A stretch of DNA of 64,000 nucleotides, taken from positions 1 through 64,000 of the forward strand of contig PDZW01000012.1 of the NCBI GenBank assembly GCA_002753155.1, written 5' to 3'. Below the pieces are notes generated by a model. The model did no database searches. It was not told where the DNA came from and saw nothing but the letters and a program-made list of their open reading frames with translations. The position numbers and the translations under genes were made by a program. Positions within the stretch are counted from its first letter, which is position 1. Each line of letters begins with the position of its first letter. The DNA is from Alphaproteobacteria bacterium WMHbin7. Its GTDB lineage: Bacteria > Pseudomonadota > Alphaproteobacteria > Rhodospirillales > WMHbin7. This document shows, piece by piece, positions 1 to 8,496 of the stretch.

Positions 1-425
1 AGGCGCTTGAGCAACCTGAGGGCTCCGCGCCCCGCCCCGTTGCATCACCGGACCAGATCGGTTCAAATGCCATTGGGACTCTACCGGGGGCCGGATGAAA
101 CTTGGGTCTCAGGTCACAAGGAGAGACTTGCGAGGCGCGAATAATCTCTTAAATTATCTAGCGCTTAGATGATATTAAATGCCGATTTTCAAAAAAATGC
201 CTCAATTGATCTTTCGAATAGATGAGATTAAATCGCCATTCTCGAAAAATATCAATTTTTGGAATGTTCCAGAAAGACATTTCTGATCTTACAAATATGT
301 CCAACAGAGCGAAACTTCATTGCACTACCTATGAGGAGACCGGCCAATCGGCTCGGATTGATGTCAAAAAATCGCAAACTCGAAACCGCCAATCAGCCGC
401 GTCGAGTTGCCGAACAGCGAGGGGG
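1..425. other. Left-edge stretch without a recognisable gene
   Basis: No convincing coding region is visible here. The first 130 bases are GC-rich; bases 140-330 are markedly AT-rich. An open frame does run from 222 into the phosphorylase remnant, but its first ~68 codons look like random sequence and resemble no part of a glycogen phosphorylase. I read this stretch as the junction where the upstream part of that gene was lost. The window edge prevents saying what lies further left. Confidence 0.4.
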
Positions 426-805
426 ATAGAAATATTCGGCCTGACGGCCGAACAGGTTGAATCAACCAGAGCCACTTATGATTCACAAACCATCATTAAA
501 GTCGATCCAGATTTGGCGCGGGTGATGGATCTGCTGGAATCCGGCCACTTCAACCGCTTCGAAAAGGGGTTGTTCGATTCCGTCATCGGCGCCATCCGCA
601 GCCGGCACGATCCTTGGCTGGTGGCAGCAGATTTTGGCTCGTTCGTCGAGGCACAGGAGAAAGCAGCGGCGGCCTAACGCGACCAGGACAGGTGGACGCG
701 CATGAGCATCCTGAACGCCGCTTATTCTGGCAAGTTCTTGACCGTTCGCACGATGGAAGAATACAATTCCGCATATGGAAGTTGACGCCGGTGAAGGCAG
801 ACTAA
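426..805 (+). pseudogene. glgP: Glycogen phosphorylase C-terminal remnant, two lesions
   Basis: The translation from about base 426 (beginning IFGLTAEQVE) matches the extreme C-terminus of the glycogen/maltodextrin phosphorylase family, including DPWLVAADFGSFVEAQEKA and WTRMSILNAAYSGKF. Family members exceed 800 residues; only about 125 remain, with no catalytic core or pyridoxal-phosphate lysine. Two lesions are visible. An in-frame TAA at 675-677 sits where a Tyr codon is expected before RDQDRW. A frame change near 768-770 follows EEYNS, after which IWKLTPVKAD ends at TAA 803-805. Nothing upstream supplies the rest of the gene. This is a non-functional fragment. Identification is by recalled family motifs, not by a search. 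Confidence 0.8.
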
Positions 806-860
806 GCCTTCGTTTGCGTAAAAAGCGGGCATGACAGCAGCGGAAGTGGATCGACCTTGG

Positions 861-1727
861 TCAGGCTTTTGACCTTGCAGGTTGCTTGGCAAGACGCAGA
901 GCCGCAATCATCAACAGGGCGGTCACATTCATGGCCAGCGCATAAATGATGCTGGGAACCATCATCTCGTTATTATTTAGCAGCGTGGCGGCGACGAAGA
1001 TGCCAAGAGCGCTGTTCTGCAAGCCATTCTCCATGACGACAGCGATTCTTTCCGGTGCGTTAAGCCCTGCTGCGTAGGCAAAGACGCCCGCCACCAGCAT
1101 GGCCGCCACATTCAAGGCCAGCGCTGCGGGTAATAGCTGCTCTGCATGCTCGATCATGGTCTGGAACTGTCCGATAAAGGCGCCTGCCACGATTACCGCG
1201 AAGAGAAACGTCGCAAGCGGACGGGCAATCCGCCCCAGCTTTGCTGCGAACAGGGGGCACGCCTGTTGCAGCCCAAGTCCGAATGCCAAAGGCAAGGTAT
1301 CAACCAGAAAAATGCCCAGAACCATTTTTCCGACGGGCAGATCGACAAAAGCCTCGTAGTCTGCAAAGAAACGAAGCCCAAAATTGGTTATGACCGGAAG
1401 GGTGATTGCGGCCGCCAGGCTGGACAGGGCCGTGACGCCCGCCGCCAGAGCAATCCGCCCGCCTGCATGGTGCGTAAGCAGGCTTGAGGTGACGCCTGCT
1501 GGGCAGGCGGCCAGAATCAGCATGCCGACGGCAAAATGCTGGTTCATGCCAAATCCGACAATCACCAGAAATCCCAGGGCGGGCACCAGCAAGAGCTTGC
1601 ATCCCAGCCCGGTCAAGATGGCCCTGGGATGGGTGAAAACCATCTTGAAGTCCTTAAGCGTCATGGTCAGGCCCATGGCGAACATGATGAAAGCCAGGGC
1701 CAATGGCAAAAGAACCTGCGTGATCAT
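861..1727 (-). CDS. Bile acid:sodium symporter (SBF) family transporter
   Basis: A 288-residue, very hydrophobic protein with roughly nine or ten predicted membrane helices. The opening MITQVLLPLALAFIMFAMGLTM and the segment AACPAGVTSSLLTHHAGG are typical of the SBF/BASS superfamily, which moves organic anions with sodium across the inner membrane. A longer frame reading upstream to 2006 overlaps the neighbouring methyltransferase antisense-free but has no family match, so I place the start at the ATG 1725-1727. It lies 43 bp downstream of ubiE on the same strand and is probably co-transcribed from the FNR-type promoter at 2.6 kb. The substrate cannot be told from sequence. Confidence 0.8.
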   Translation of the reverse strand: MITQVLLPLALAFIMFAMGLTMTLKDFKMVFTHPRAILTGLGCKLLLVPALGFLVIVGFGMNQHFAVGMLILAACPAGVTSSLLTHHAGGRIALAAGVTALSSLAAAITLPVITNFGLRFFADYEAFVDLPVGKMVLGIFLVDTLPLAFGLGLQQACPLFAAKLGRIARPLATFLFAVIVAGAFIGQFQTMIEHAEQLLPAALALNVAAMLVAGVFAYAAGLNAPERIAVVMENGLQNSALGIFVAATLLNNNEMMVPSIIYALAMNVTALLMIAALRLAKQPARSKA

Positions 1728-1770
1728 GGCAAAACGCTCAGATAGGCATGACTTAACGGCGGCTTTCGTT

Positions 1771-2502
1771 TCATGACGGCTCGTTTTGTGCGATGTGAAT
1801 GCAAGCGATGCCAAAACTGAGATTGGTCCAAGAAATGGAAGTGAAGCCAGCCGCACGCATATGTTGGGCCAGCTCATCTTGATGCGGAAAGCCCCGAATG
1901 GAATCGACCAGATAATGATAGGCCTGGGCGTCGCGACCGATCCAGGCTCCCAGGCGGGGGATGACGACAAAGGAATAGGCATCGTAAAAGGGGCGAATCG
2001 GGGCAAACGGGCGCGAGAATTCGAGACATAGAAAGCGTCCGCCCGGCTTCAACACGCGCTTGATTTCCTTTAAGGCATCACCAAGCCTAGTTACATTGCG
2101 CAGCCCGAAGGCCATGGTGATGGCGTCAATACTGCCATCGTCGAAGGGCATGGATTCTGCCGTCCCTTCTGTAAAGCGAATGCCTTCTGCCCCCTTGCGT
2201 TTTTGCCCAATTGCCATCATGGACCGGCTGGGATCGCAGACGATGATGCTTCCGCCACGTTTTGCCATCGACAGGGCGACATCTCCGGTGCCACCGGCCA
2301 GATCGATCAGCGTTTGGCCGTCTTTTGGCGCTGCCAAATTCACGAGCCTTCGTTTCCAAAGGCGATGGATGCCAAAGCTCATCACATCGTTCATCAGATC
2401 GTAGCGCGGCGCCACAGTGTCGAACAGCTTGCGAATGCGCTTCTGACGCTCATCGGGAGAGACGTTCTCGCGACCGAAATGGGTGTCGGGACTGTTCTGC
2501 AT
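1771..2502 (-). CDS. ubiE: UbiE/COQ5-type quinone C-methyltransferase
   Basis: Class I SAM-dependent methyltransferase of the UbiE family, which methylates demethylmenaquinone or a ubiquinone precursor on the inner face of the membrane. Seen in the sequence: the family N-terminus VAPRYDLMNDVMSFGIHRLWK, SAM motif DLAGGTGD near residues 67-73, MAFGLRNV, and the C-terminal block FPHQDELAQHMRAAGF. I chose ATG 2500-2502 because THFG just after it matches the usual short UbiE N-terminus; an upstream start at 2562 adds 20 unrelated residues. The position beside nos genes, behind an FNR-like box, suggests a copy tuned to anaerobic respiration. Whether the genome has a second ubiE cannot be seen. Confidence 0.88.
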   Translation of the reverse strand: MQNSPDTHFGRENVSPDERQKRIRKLFDTVAPRYDLMNDVMSFGIHRLWKRRLVNLAAPKDGQTLIDLAGGTGDVALSMAKRGGSIIVCDPSRSMMAIGQKRKGAEGIRFTEGTAESMPFDDGSIDAITMAFGLRNVTRLGDALKEIKRVLKPGGRFLCLEFSRPFAPIRPFYDAYSFVVIPRLGAWIGRDAQAYHYLVDSIRGFPHQDELAQHMRAAGFTSISWTNLSFGIACIHIAQNEPS

Positions 2503-2603
2503 AAAGGCAATAACGCTCCGGCTGATTGAAAAGGGAAGATGGGTCTTGACCCTAGCCTGCAAAACTAATTTTTGAAATGTAGCATACCGTTATGAGTCAG
2601 CGC

Positions 2604-2617
2604 TTGACCATGATCAA
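2604..2617 (-). promoter_or_regulatory. FNR/NNR-type operator upstream of ubiE
   Basis: TTGACCATGATCAA matches the FNR/CRP-superfamily consensus TTGA-N6-TCAA and lies in the near-palindrome GCTTGACCATGATCAAGC. Reading leftward, a -10-like TACATT (plus-strand 2576-2581) is centred 32 bp from the box centre, the spacing expected for a class II activated promoter. The ubiE start codon lies about 75 bp further. This suggests oxygen- or NO-responsive control of ubiE and the SBF gene. Confidence 0.6.
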
Positions 2618-2629
2618 GCCGGGAAGGAA

Positions 2630-3154
2630 TCAAAATTGCTTCAGAAGACGCATTGATTCCAGGCTGTCCCAGTCGTAGGCGCCCCGCATTCGTGCCGTTT
2701 CACGCCCGGCGGAATCGATCAACAGAGTCGTGGGAAGATAGGGGATTTTCAATATCTCGCCCGCGTTGCGGCTTGAATCGGTATGTAAATCCAAATGCTG
2801 AATGTTCAAGCGGCGATAGGCCGCCATGGCAGCGGGCAGTCCTTTCAAGTCAAGCGACAGCGCCAGCACAACCAGTTCCTTGGAATCGGCCTTGGCCTTC
2901 AGCCGGTCAAGCGAGGGCAGCTCGGTCAGGCAGGGCAGGCACCAACTGGCCCAAAGATTCAGCAAGATTTTGCGCCCCATGAAGGAGGCAAGCTCGATCG
3001 TCTCGTTTTTGGCGTTCTGGAACGACAAGGCGGGAATCGGTTGCGGCATATTATGACGCAAGAGGCCCTGCATCGGCTTAGACCAGGATCGACGCGAAGC
3101 GGCGACACCCAGAAAGCTGGCCGCAAGGGATAGAAAATGCCTTCGGTTCATCAC
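2630..3154 (-). CDS. TlpA/ResA-like thioredoxin-fold protein, exported
   Basis: A 174-residue periplasmic thiol-disulfide protein. The N-terminus has twin arginines followed by HFLSLAASFLGVAAS, compatible with a Tat signal. The thioredoxin fold carries the redox motif WASWCLPC with cysteines at about 72 and 75, and the cis-proline block IPYLPTTLLID, both typical of the TlpA/AhpC-TSA group. Its ATG overlaps the stop of the SCO1 gene (ATGA at 3151-3154), so the two are translationally coupled. With a copper chaperone upstream and nosZ divergent, a likely job is keeping cysteines or copper sites of the N2O reductase or NosL reduced. That role is inferred. Confidence 0.82.
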   Translation of the reverse strand: MMNRRHFLSLAASFLGVAASRRSWSKPMQGLLRHNMPQPIPALSFQNAKNETIELASFMGRKILLNLWASWCLPCLTELPSLDRLKAKADSKELVVLALSLDLKGLPAAMAAYRRLNIQHLDLHTDSSRNAGEILKIPYLPTTLLIDSAGRETARMRGAYDWDSLESMRLLKQF

Positions 3155-3732
3155 TTCAGGTAACTCTTGATGCGAGCCGCGAGATCGTCCGGCGTGGCAA
3201 TGTGAGGAAGTTTTGCAAGAAATCGCCCCTGTTCGTTCATGATGAATATGCCAGTGGAATGATCGACGGCGTAGGCTTGTGGATCCTCCTTGGGAGCTTG
3301 CTGGCGCTCATAGACCACGCGGAAATTGCGCGCCGCCGCGGCCAGCATGGCCGGAGTGCCGCGCAAGCCCTGCAGGCCGGGAAAGGCGGAGATGTAGTCG
3401 TTCAGCATTGCTTGAGTATCGCGCTCGGGGTCGATGCTGATGAACAAGAACACCACCCTTGACTGATCCTTGCCCAGTTTTTCCCATGCCGCCGTCATGG
3501 TCGACAGGGTTGTCGGGCAGATATCGGGGCAGAATGTGTAGCCAAAGGTCACGACACGCAGCCGCCCGGAATAGCTTTCATCGCTCACGACCCGTCCCTT
3601 GTCGTCCAGAAGGATGAACTTGCCGGTCAAAGGCATTTCCTCAGCCCCGTTTACGGGATGTAGAAAGAGCAGCGACAGAAAAACAGCGCTGCCAATAAGT
3701 AGCAGGAAAGACTTTAGCATTCTTGACGCCAT
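3151..3732 (-). CDS. SCO1/SenC family copper chaperone
   Basis: Membrane-anchored periplasmic copper-binding protein. The copper ligands are visible: FGYTFCPDICP (cysteines near residues 68 and 72) and the conserved histidine in AVDHSTG (about 158). One N-terminal hydrophobic helix precedes the fold. The frame is open up to 3852, but ATG 3730-3732 is preceded by GGAGAG at good spacing and yields a normal length of 193 residues. SCO proteins deliver copper to CuA sites. As this gene is divergent from nosZ, whose product has a CuA centre, it probably serves NosZ rather than cytochrome oxidase; this is inferred from context. Confidence 0.88.
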   Translation of the reverse strand: MASRMLKSFLLLIGSAVFLSLLFLHPVNGAEEMPLTGKFILLDDKGRVVSDESYSGRLRVVTFGYTFCPDICPTTLSTMTAAWEKLGKDQSRVVFLFISIDPERDTQAMLNDYISAFPGLQGLRGTPAMLAAAARNFRVVYERQQAPKEDPQAYAVDHSTGIFIMNEQGRFLAKLPHIATPDDLAARIKSYLK

Positions 3733-3868
3733 ATCGCTCTCCAGGGCGGCAAGTGCCGCATCTCCTTGTTTTGACAGGATAAGCCCTGTCGACTTGGCAC
3801 TTCTTAACCATATCTCGCACATTGCGACCGACTTGTCCCCAGGATGTGTCAATCAGGCGCTGATTTCC

Positions 3869-3910
3869 TTGACCAAGGTTAAGGCCTGAAATTTTTTGTG
3901 GAATTATGCT
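3869..3910 (+). promoter_or_regulatory. Predicted FNR-type nosZ promoter
   Basis: TTGACCAAGGTTAA at 3869-3882 matches TTGA-N6-TCAA except for one base of the right half-site. A -10-like TATGCT at 3905-3910 is centred 32 bp downstream, matching class II FNR/NNR promoter geometry. This would place the transcript start near 3917, about 50 bp before the nosZ ATG. The region also separates nosZ from the divergent SCO1 gene, so the regulator could act on both. Confidence 0.55.
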
Positions 3911-3967
3911 GCGCTGCATGAAGGTTTGGATTCCGTTTCGTCGATAACAAACGACAAAGGTGGGCCT

Positions 3968-6268
3968 ATGAAGAAAAGAACCCAAAAAATGGCGGCCTTG
4001 CTCGCCACGGTCAGCATCGGTGCGTTCGCAATTTCAAGCGCCGGGATGGCCGAAACGCTGCAAGATGTCATGAAGCGCCGGGGATTGAGTGAGAACGATA
4101 TCATGGCGGCGGCAAAGACCTATACGCCGACCGGAAAGCACGATGAATTTCTTGTTTTTAGCTCGGGCGGTCAAAGCGGTCAGGTCATCGTCTATGGCAT
4201 TCCCTCGATGCGCATTCTTAAATATATCGGCGTGTTCACGCCGGAACCCTGGCAGGGCTATGGTTTCGATGACGAGTCGCGCAAGGTTCTTCAAGAGGGA
4301 TCAAAGGTCGATGGGCGCGAGGTCTTGTTCGGAGATACGCACCATCCCTCGATTTCAGAGACCAACGGTGACACAGACGGCCAGTTCCTGTTCATCAACG
4401 ACAAGAACACGCCGCGCATCGCCGTTATTGACCTTAAGGACTTCGAGACCAAGCAGATCGTCAAGAACCCGATCATGCAATCGGACCACGGCGGCGCCTT
4501 TGTCAGCCCGAACTCTGAATATGTGATCGAAGCCTCGCAATATCCTGCACCTCTGGGCGGCGAATATGTGCCGATCGAGCAGTTCAATGAAAAATATCGC
4601 GGTGCCGTGACATACTGGAAATTCAACCGCACCAAGGGCCGCATCGAGCCGGAAAACTCGTTCTCGATCGAACTGCCTCCCTACAGCCAGGATCTTTCGG
4701 ATTTCGGCAAGGGGCCGTCCGACGGCTGGTCGTTCACCAACTCCTTCTGCGCCGAGCGTTATGTCGGCGGAATCGAGCGCGGTCGCCCGCCCTTTGAGGC
4801 AGGATGCTCGGCCAAGGATGTCGATTTCCTGCATGTCGTCAACTGGAAGAAGGCAGAGGAACTGGTCAAGGCGGGCAAGACGAAAACGATCAGCGGCATG
4901 AAGGTTCTGCCGTTGGACGTGGCGGCCAAGGAAGGCGTTCTCTTCCTGATCCCCGAGCCCAAAAGCCCGCACGGCGCTGACGTGACGCCCGACGGCAAAT
5001 ACATCATCGTATCGGGAAAGCTGGATACGCACGCCACGGTCTACAGCTTCGAGAAAATCCAGGCAGCCATCAAGGCAGGAAAGTTCAGCGGCAAGGATGA
5101 GTATGGCGTTCCGATCATCGACCTGGGGGCCTCTGTGCACAAGCAGGTCGAACTGGGCCTGGGACCTCTGCATACGCAATATGATTCCAAGGCCTGCATC
5201 GCCTACACCTCGATCTATGTCGATTCGCAAGTGACCAAGTGGGATTACTGCGAAGGCAAAGTGCTTGATAAGCTTTCCGTGCACTACAATATCGGCCACT
5301 TGATGGCCATGGAAGGCGATACGGCCCATCCCAAGGGCAAGTATCTGGTGGCACTCAACAAGTTGGCGATCGACCGCTTTGCGCCGGTTGGCCCCCTGCA
5401 TCCGCAGAACCATCAGCTTATCGACATCAGCGGCGACAAGATGCAGTTGCTGTATGACATGCCATTGCCTTTGGGCGAGCCGCACTATGCGGTTTCGATC
5501 TCAACGGACAGGCTGAAGCCTTCGATTCGCTATCCGTCGGGCACGAACAGCCGGACGGATGAAAAGAGCCCCTTCGGCGTCCGTGCGGGCAGTGAACATA
5601 CGGATACCAAGCCCGGACGGGTGGAAGTGTTCGGAACGGTCATCCGTTCGCACATCACGCCTGAAATCATCGAGGCGAATGAGGGTGACGAAATCGTCAT
5701 TCATCTGACGAATCTCGAGCGGGCGGAAGACGAAACGCATGGCTTTGCCGTTTCAAAGCACAACGTCAACCTGTCGCTTGAGCCCGGCAAGACCGTGTCC
5801 GCCACCTTCAAGGCCAACAAGGCGGGCGTCTATCCCTATTACTGCACCGAGTTCTGCTCGGCGCTGCATCTGGAGATGGAAGGCTACCTGCTGGTCAAGC
5901 CCGCCAACTACAAGGCCTCTACCGCCAAGGGCAAGGCCGGAAGCAGTTATACCAAGGCCGACTATGACGCGCGCGTCAAAGCCAATGTCGAAACGCAAGG
6001 CGTAATCGACAGCGTCGTGGGCTACATCACCAGCGTCAACTACAAGGACTTCCCGCAAGCGGTGGCCCTGGTCGAAGACGCCACGGATCAGCTTGGCTTT
6101 GCCAAATCTGCCAAGGAGAAGTCGGAAGACTTCGCCAAGAAGCAAGATTGGAACAATGCCATGCTGTGGGCCGAGCAATGGTTCCAGTATCAGGTCAAGA
6201 CAGCCGATATCGGGCTGCGCGCAAAGACCCATTTGGAGCAGAACGGTGCCAAAAAGGTCCAGAAGTAA
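3968..6268 (+). CDS. nosZ: Nitrous-oxide reductase, clade II (Sec-type)
   Basis: Periplasmic multicopper enzyme reducing N2O to N2 as the last step of denitrification. The 766-residue product starts with a plain Sec signal (MKKRTQKMAALLATVSIGAF, cleavage near GMA-ET) and has no twin-arginine motif, which marks clade II. CuZ histidine contexts are present: DTHHP (125-126), SDHGG, SPHGAD, LDTHA, VHYNIGH and GEPHYAV. The CuA motif CTEFCSALHLEM has ligands at 626, 630, 634 and 637. After the cupredoxin domain about 115 residues remain, mostly helical and lysine-rich, beyond the usual end. ATG 3968 was chosen over an in-frame start at 3896 because it directly precedes the signal peptide. It heads the nos operon. 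Confidence 0.97.
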   Translation: MKKRTQKMAALLATVSIGAFAISSAGMAETLQDVMKRRGLSENDIMAAAKTYTPTGKHDEFLVFSSGGQSGQVIVYGIPSMRILKYIGVFTPEPWQGYGFDDESRKVLQEGSKVDGREVLFGDTHHPSISETNGDTDGQFLFINDKNTPRIAVIDLKDFETKQIVKNPIMQSDHGGAFVSPNSEYVIEASQYPAPLGGEYVPIEQFNEKYRGAVTYWKFNRTKGRIEPENSFSIELPPYSQDLSDFGKGPSDGWSFTNSFCAERYVGGIERGRPPFEAGCSAKDVDFLHVVNWKKAEELVKAGKTKTISGMKVLPLDVAAKEGVLFLIPEPKSPHGADVTPDGKYIIVSGKLDTHATVYSFEKIQAAIKAGKFSGKDEYGVPIIDLGASVHKQVELGLGPLHTQYDSKACIAYTSIYVDSQVTKWDYCEGKVLDKLSVHYNIGHLMAMEGDTAHPKGKYLVALNKLAIDRFAPVGPLHPQNHQLIDISGDKMQLLYDMPLPLGEPHYAVSISTDRLKPSIRYPSGTNSRTDEKSPFGVRAGSEHTDTKPGRVEVFGTVIRSHITPEIIEANEGDEIVIHLTNLERAEDETHGFAVSKHNVNLSLEPGKTVSATFKANKAGVYPYYCTEFCSALHLEMEGYLLVKPANYKASTAKGKAGSSYTKADYDARVKANVETQGVIDSVVGYITSVNYKDFPQAVALVEDATDQLGFAKSAKEKSEDFAKKQDWNNAMLWAEQWFQYQVKTADIGLRAKTHLEQNGAKKVQK

Positions 6269-6277
6269 CCTTAAATA

Positions 6278-6311
6278 CCGGGGGCGGGTTTGTCCCGCCT
6301 CCGGGCTTTTT
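6278..6311 (+). terminator. Hairpin with T-run after nosZ
   Basis: The arms CCGGgGGCGGG and CCCGCCtCCGG (6278-6304) form a strong stem with a short loop and are followed by GCTTTTT. This looks like an intrinsic terminator. Because the next nos gene begins at 6328, it probably works as a partial terminator, giving more nosZ transcript than downstream maturation genes. Confidence 0.7.
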
Positions 6312-6327
6312 CGATTGAGGTCTTGTC

Positions 6328-6942
6328 ATGAATAGAACGCCAAAAAAATCATATTTGCTTCTTGCAGGTCTCGTGCTGTCGCTGAGCCTGACCTCGTCCC
6401 TTGCATTTTCTGCGGACGGAAAGACGCTGTACGAGGACAAGGGTTGCACGGGATGTCATGGAGAGGACGCCAAGACCCCGCTTGAAAAAGGGTATCCCAA
6501 GCTGGCCGGCCAGAATGGCGGATATCTTCTTCAGCAACTGATGGACATTAAATCGGGTGCCAGGAAGAACGGCAAGATTCCAGACACGATGAAGCCCGTG
6601 ATCGATGAGTTGAGCGAGCCCGAGCTCAAGCTGCTCGCCGACTATCTGGCCGGCCTGAAATGGGCCTCTCAGGGAACGCCGCCCGACGCCGCACCGCCCG
6701 GCAAAAAGCTTTACCTAACAAAAAGCTGCGTTGCCTGCCATGGCAAGGAAGGAATGAAACCCATCATGAAAACATATCCCTTCCTGGCGGGGCAGGATCG
6801 GACCTATCTGCTGGCTCAGATGAAGGACATCGGATCGAAGGCGCGTGAGAACGGGCTTAGCAATTCCATGCAGCCGGTCATGCATCTGGTCAACAAGAAG
6901 GAAATGGACGCCATCGCCAAATATTTATCCCTCGTCAAGTGA
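6328..6942 (+). CDS. Dihaem cytochrome c (c4/c553-like) in nos cluster
   Basis: Exported 204-residue protein with an N-terminal signal peptide and two class I cytochrome c domains. Haem sites are CTGCH and CVACH, each followed by a repeated pattern of PKLAGQ/PFLAGQ and TMKPV/SMQPV supplying the distal methionines. The two halves resemble each other, as in cytochrome c4. In clade II nos clusters such cytochromes (called nosC1/nosC2 in Wolinella) carry electrons from the quinol pathway to NosZ, replacing NosR. It lies directly behind the nosZ attenuator. Confidence 0.85.
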   Translation: MNRTPKKSYLLLAGLVLSLSLTSSLAFSADGKTLYEDKGCTGCHGEDAKTPLEKGYPKLAGQNGGYLLQQLMDIKSGARKNGKIPDTMKPVIDELSEPELKLLADYLAGLKWASQGTPPDAAPPGKKLYLTKSCVACHGKEGMKPIMKTYPFLAGQDRTYLLAQMKDIGSKARENGLSNSMQPVMHLVNKKEMDAIAKYLSLVK

Positions 6943-7001
6943 GACGATTGGATTTCCGTCTAGAATGACACTTATCAACGCTTGGCCTGGAGAATAGTGA
7001 C

Positions 7002-7757
7002 ATGAAGAAACTTTCTCGCTTGTTTGCAGTCTCTCTGTCCACGTCGATGGCGCTAGCGCTGCCAGTGTTGGCCGCTGGCCCGGGCGACAACATCAAACAG
7101 GGAAAATCCCTGGGCGAGGCGGGGTATGAGTGGAACAAGGGCGATGGCGAGGAGGCTGACGCCTTGAAGGCGAAGCCCGACCTCAAGAATGGACGTGACG
7201 TCTACGAGGTTTGCTCTGCCTGCCACATGCCAGAGGGTTGGGGCCTGACAGACGGAACCTTCCCGCAATTGGCCGGCCAGCATTTCAAGGTCATCATCAA
7301 GCAGATGTCGGACATTCGCGCCAAGAACCGGGATAATCCGACCATGTATCCATTTGCGCTTCCATCGCAGATCGGCGGGCCGCAGGCCATCGCCGATGTT
7401 GCCGCTTATATTCAGTCGCTGAAGATGAACCCCAAGCCCGGCCTGGGTGATGGCAAGGATCTGGCGCTTGGCGAGAAGCTCTACAAGGAAAACTGCGTGC
7501 GCTGCCATGGCGAGCATGGCGAAGGCGACAACGACAAGTTCTTTCCCCGCCTGGAGGGCCAACACTACAACTACCTGGTCCGCCAGTATCAGTGGATCAA
7601 GGAAGGCAAGCGGCGCAACGCAAATCCCGACATGGTCAAGCAAATTCAGACATTCACAGACCGCGACACGAAGGCCGTTCTGGATTATGTCTCGCGCATC
7701 AAACCGCCCAAGGACAAGCTGGCCCCCGTTGGCTGGAAGAATCCCGACTTCAAATAG
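7002..7757 (+). CDS. Second dihaem cytochrome c in nos cluster
   Basis: Exported 251-residue cytochrome with signal peptide MKKLSRLFAVSLSTSMALAL and haem motifs CSACH and CVRCH. Both domains keep FPQLAGQ/FPRLEGQ, the c4-type pattern, but the protein is longer and only distantly similar to its neighbour, so it is not a recent duplicate. GGAG stands 9 bp before the ATG. It probably forms part of the electron path to NosZ together with NosG, NosH and the first cytochrome. Which cytochrome touches NosZ cannot be told from sequence. Confidence 0.83.
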   Translation: MKKLSRLFAVSLSTSMALALPVLAAGPGDNIKQGKSLGEAGYEWNKGDGEEADALKAKPDLKNGRDVYEVCSACHMPEGWGLTDGTFPQLAGQHFKVIIKQMSDIRAKNRDNPTMYPFALPSQIGGPQAIADVAAYIQSLKMNPKPGLGDGKDLALGEKLYKENCVRCHGEHGEGDNDKFFPRLEGQHYNYLVRQYQWIKEGKRRNANPDMVKQIQTFTDRDTKAVLDYVSRIKPPKDKLAPVGWKNPDFK

Positions 7758-7826
7758 AGGCCGTGCTGGCTGTCTGTACCTCAGGCGGCCAGCACCCTTA
7801 CTCCTCTCAACAAGGGCTCGTTTCAG

Positions 7827-8474
7827 ATGGCTTCCCCGCGTACATCCCCGCTCACATTCCGTCTACTGACCCTGCTGGCAATGTTGCTGATCGGTGGCGC
7901 CTATGTGTCTCCGATTTGGTGGGTGGCCTTGAAGGCGCCGAATTATCCGCCGCAAACATTCCCGGATGGCGTGCGTATTCATTTTCATGTGAATGGCGTG
8001 TTCAATGGCTGTCAGGCGCGCCCGGAGAATTCCGGCGTTGATGAGGACGAGCCTCTCGACTGCGTACATGAAATGAATGTCATCAACCACTTTATCGGCA
8101 TGGAGCCGATTGCAGAAGGTGCCAAGCTGGAAATCGCCGCGGCGCCTTATCTCTTCAGTCTGGTTGGCGTGATGCTACTGGCGTTTCTTTTCTATTCTGG
8201 CCCCTTCTGGTGGGTGCTGCCCCTGGGAGGTATTGCCATTCCCATTGGCTTCCTCATTGATTACTCGGCCTGGCTCTGGTGGTTTGGGCATAGTCTTAAG
8301 CCCTGGGCCGCCTTTTCGGTCAAACCCTTCATGCCGACCGTGTTCGGCGAGGGCAAGGTGGCGCAGTTCTCAACTTTCTCCTATCCGCATTATGGATACG
8401 GCTTGCTGGTGGCGGCTTCGCTTCTTCTGCTCCTTGCCCTGCTGCTAAGACGCAAGCAATTGAGAGGGAAGTAA
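7827..8474 (+). CDS. nosB: NosB-like integral membrane protein
   Basis: A 215-residue membrane protein with one N-terminal helix, a hydrophilic periplasmic loop containing the two cysteines of NGCQARPE and LDCVHEM, and three C-terminal helices. Histidines occur in IHFHVNG, VINHF and YPHYGYG. Clade II nos clusters carry a transmembrane protein called NosB near nosZ with no established biochemical role, and position and topology fit that. I have not been able to align it, so the symbol is tentative. It sits between the cytochromes and nosD on the same strand. Confidence 0.55.
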   Translation: MASPRTSPLTFRLLTLLAMLLIGGAYVSPIWWVALKAPNYPPQTFPDGVRIHFHVNGVFNGCQARPENSGVDEDEPLDCVHEMNVINHFIGMEPIAEGAKLEIAAAPYLFSLVGVMLLAFLFYSGPFWWVLPLGGIAIPIGFLIDYSAWLWWFGHSLKPWAAFSVKPFMPTVFGEGKVAQFSTFSYPHYGYGLLVAASLLLLLALLLRRKQLRGK

Positions 8475-8496
8475 GACGTGAGGGCTTCATTTCACA

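Noticed and set aside
4355..5485. Long minus-strand open frame opposite nosZ
   Set aside because: Mirror of the high-GC coding pattern of nosZ; its translation has no domain and nosZ is unmistakable on the other strand.
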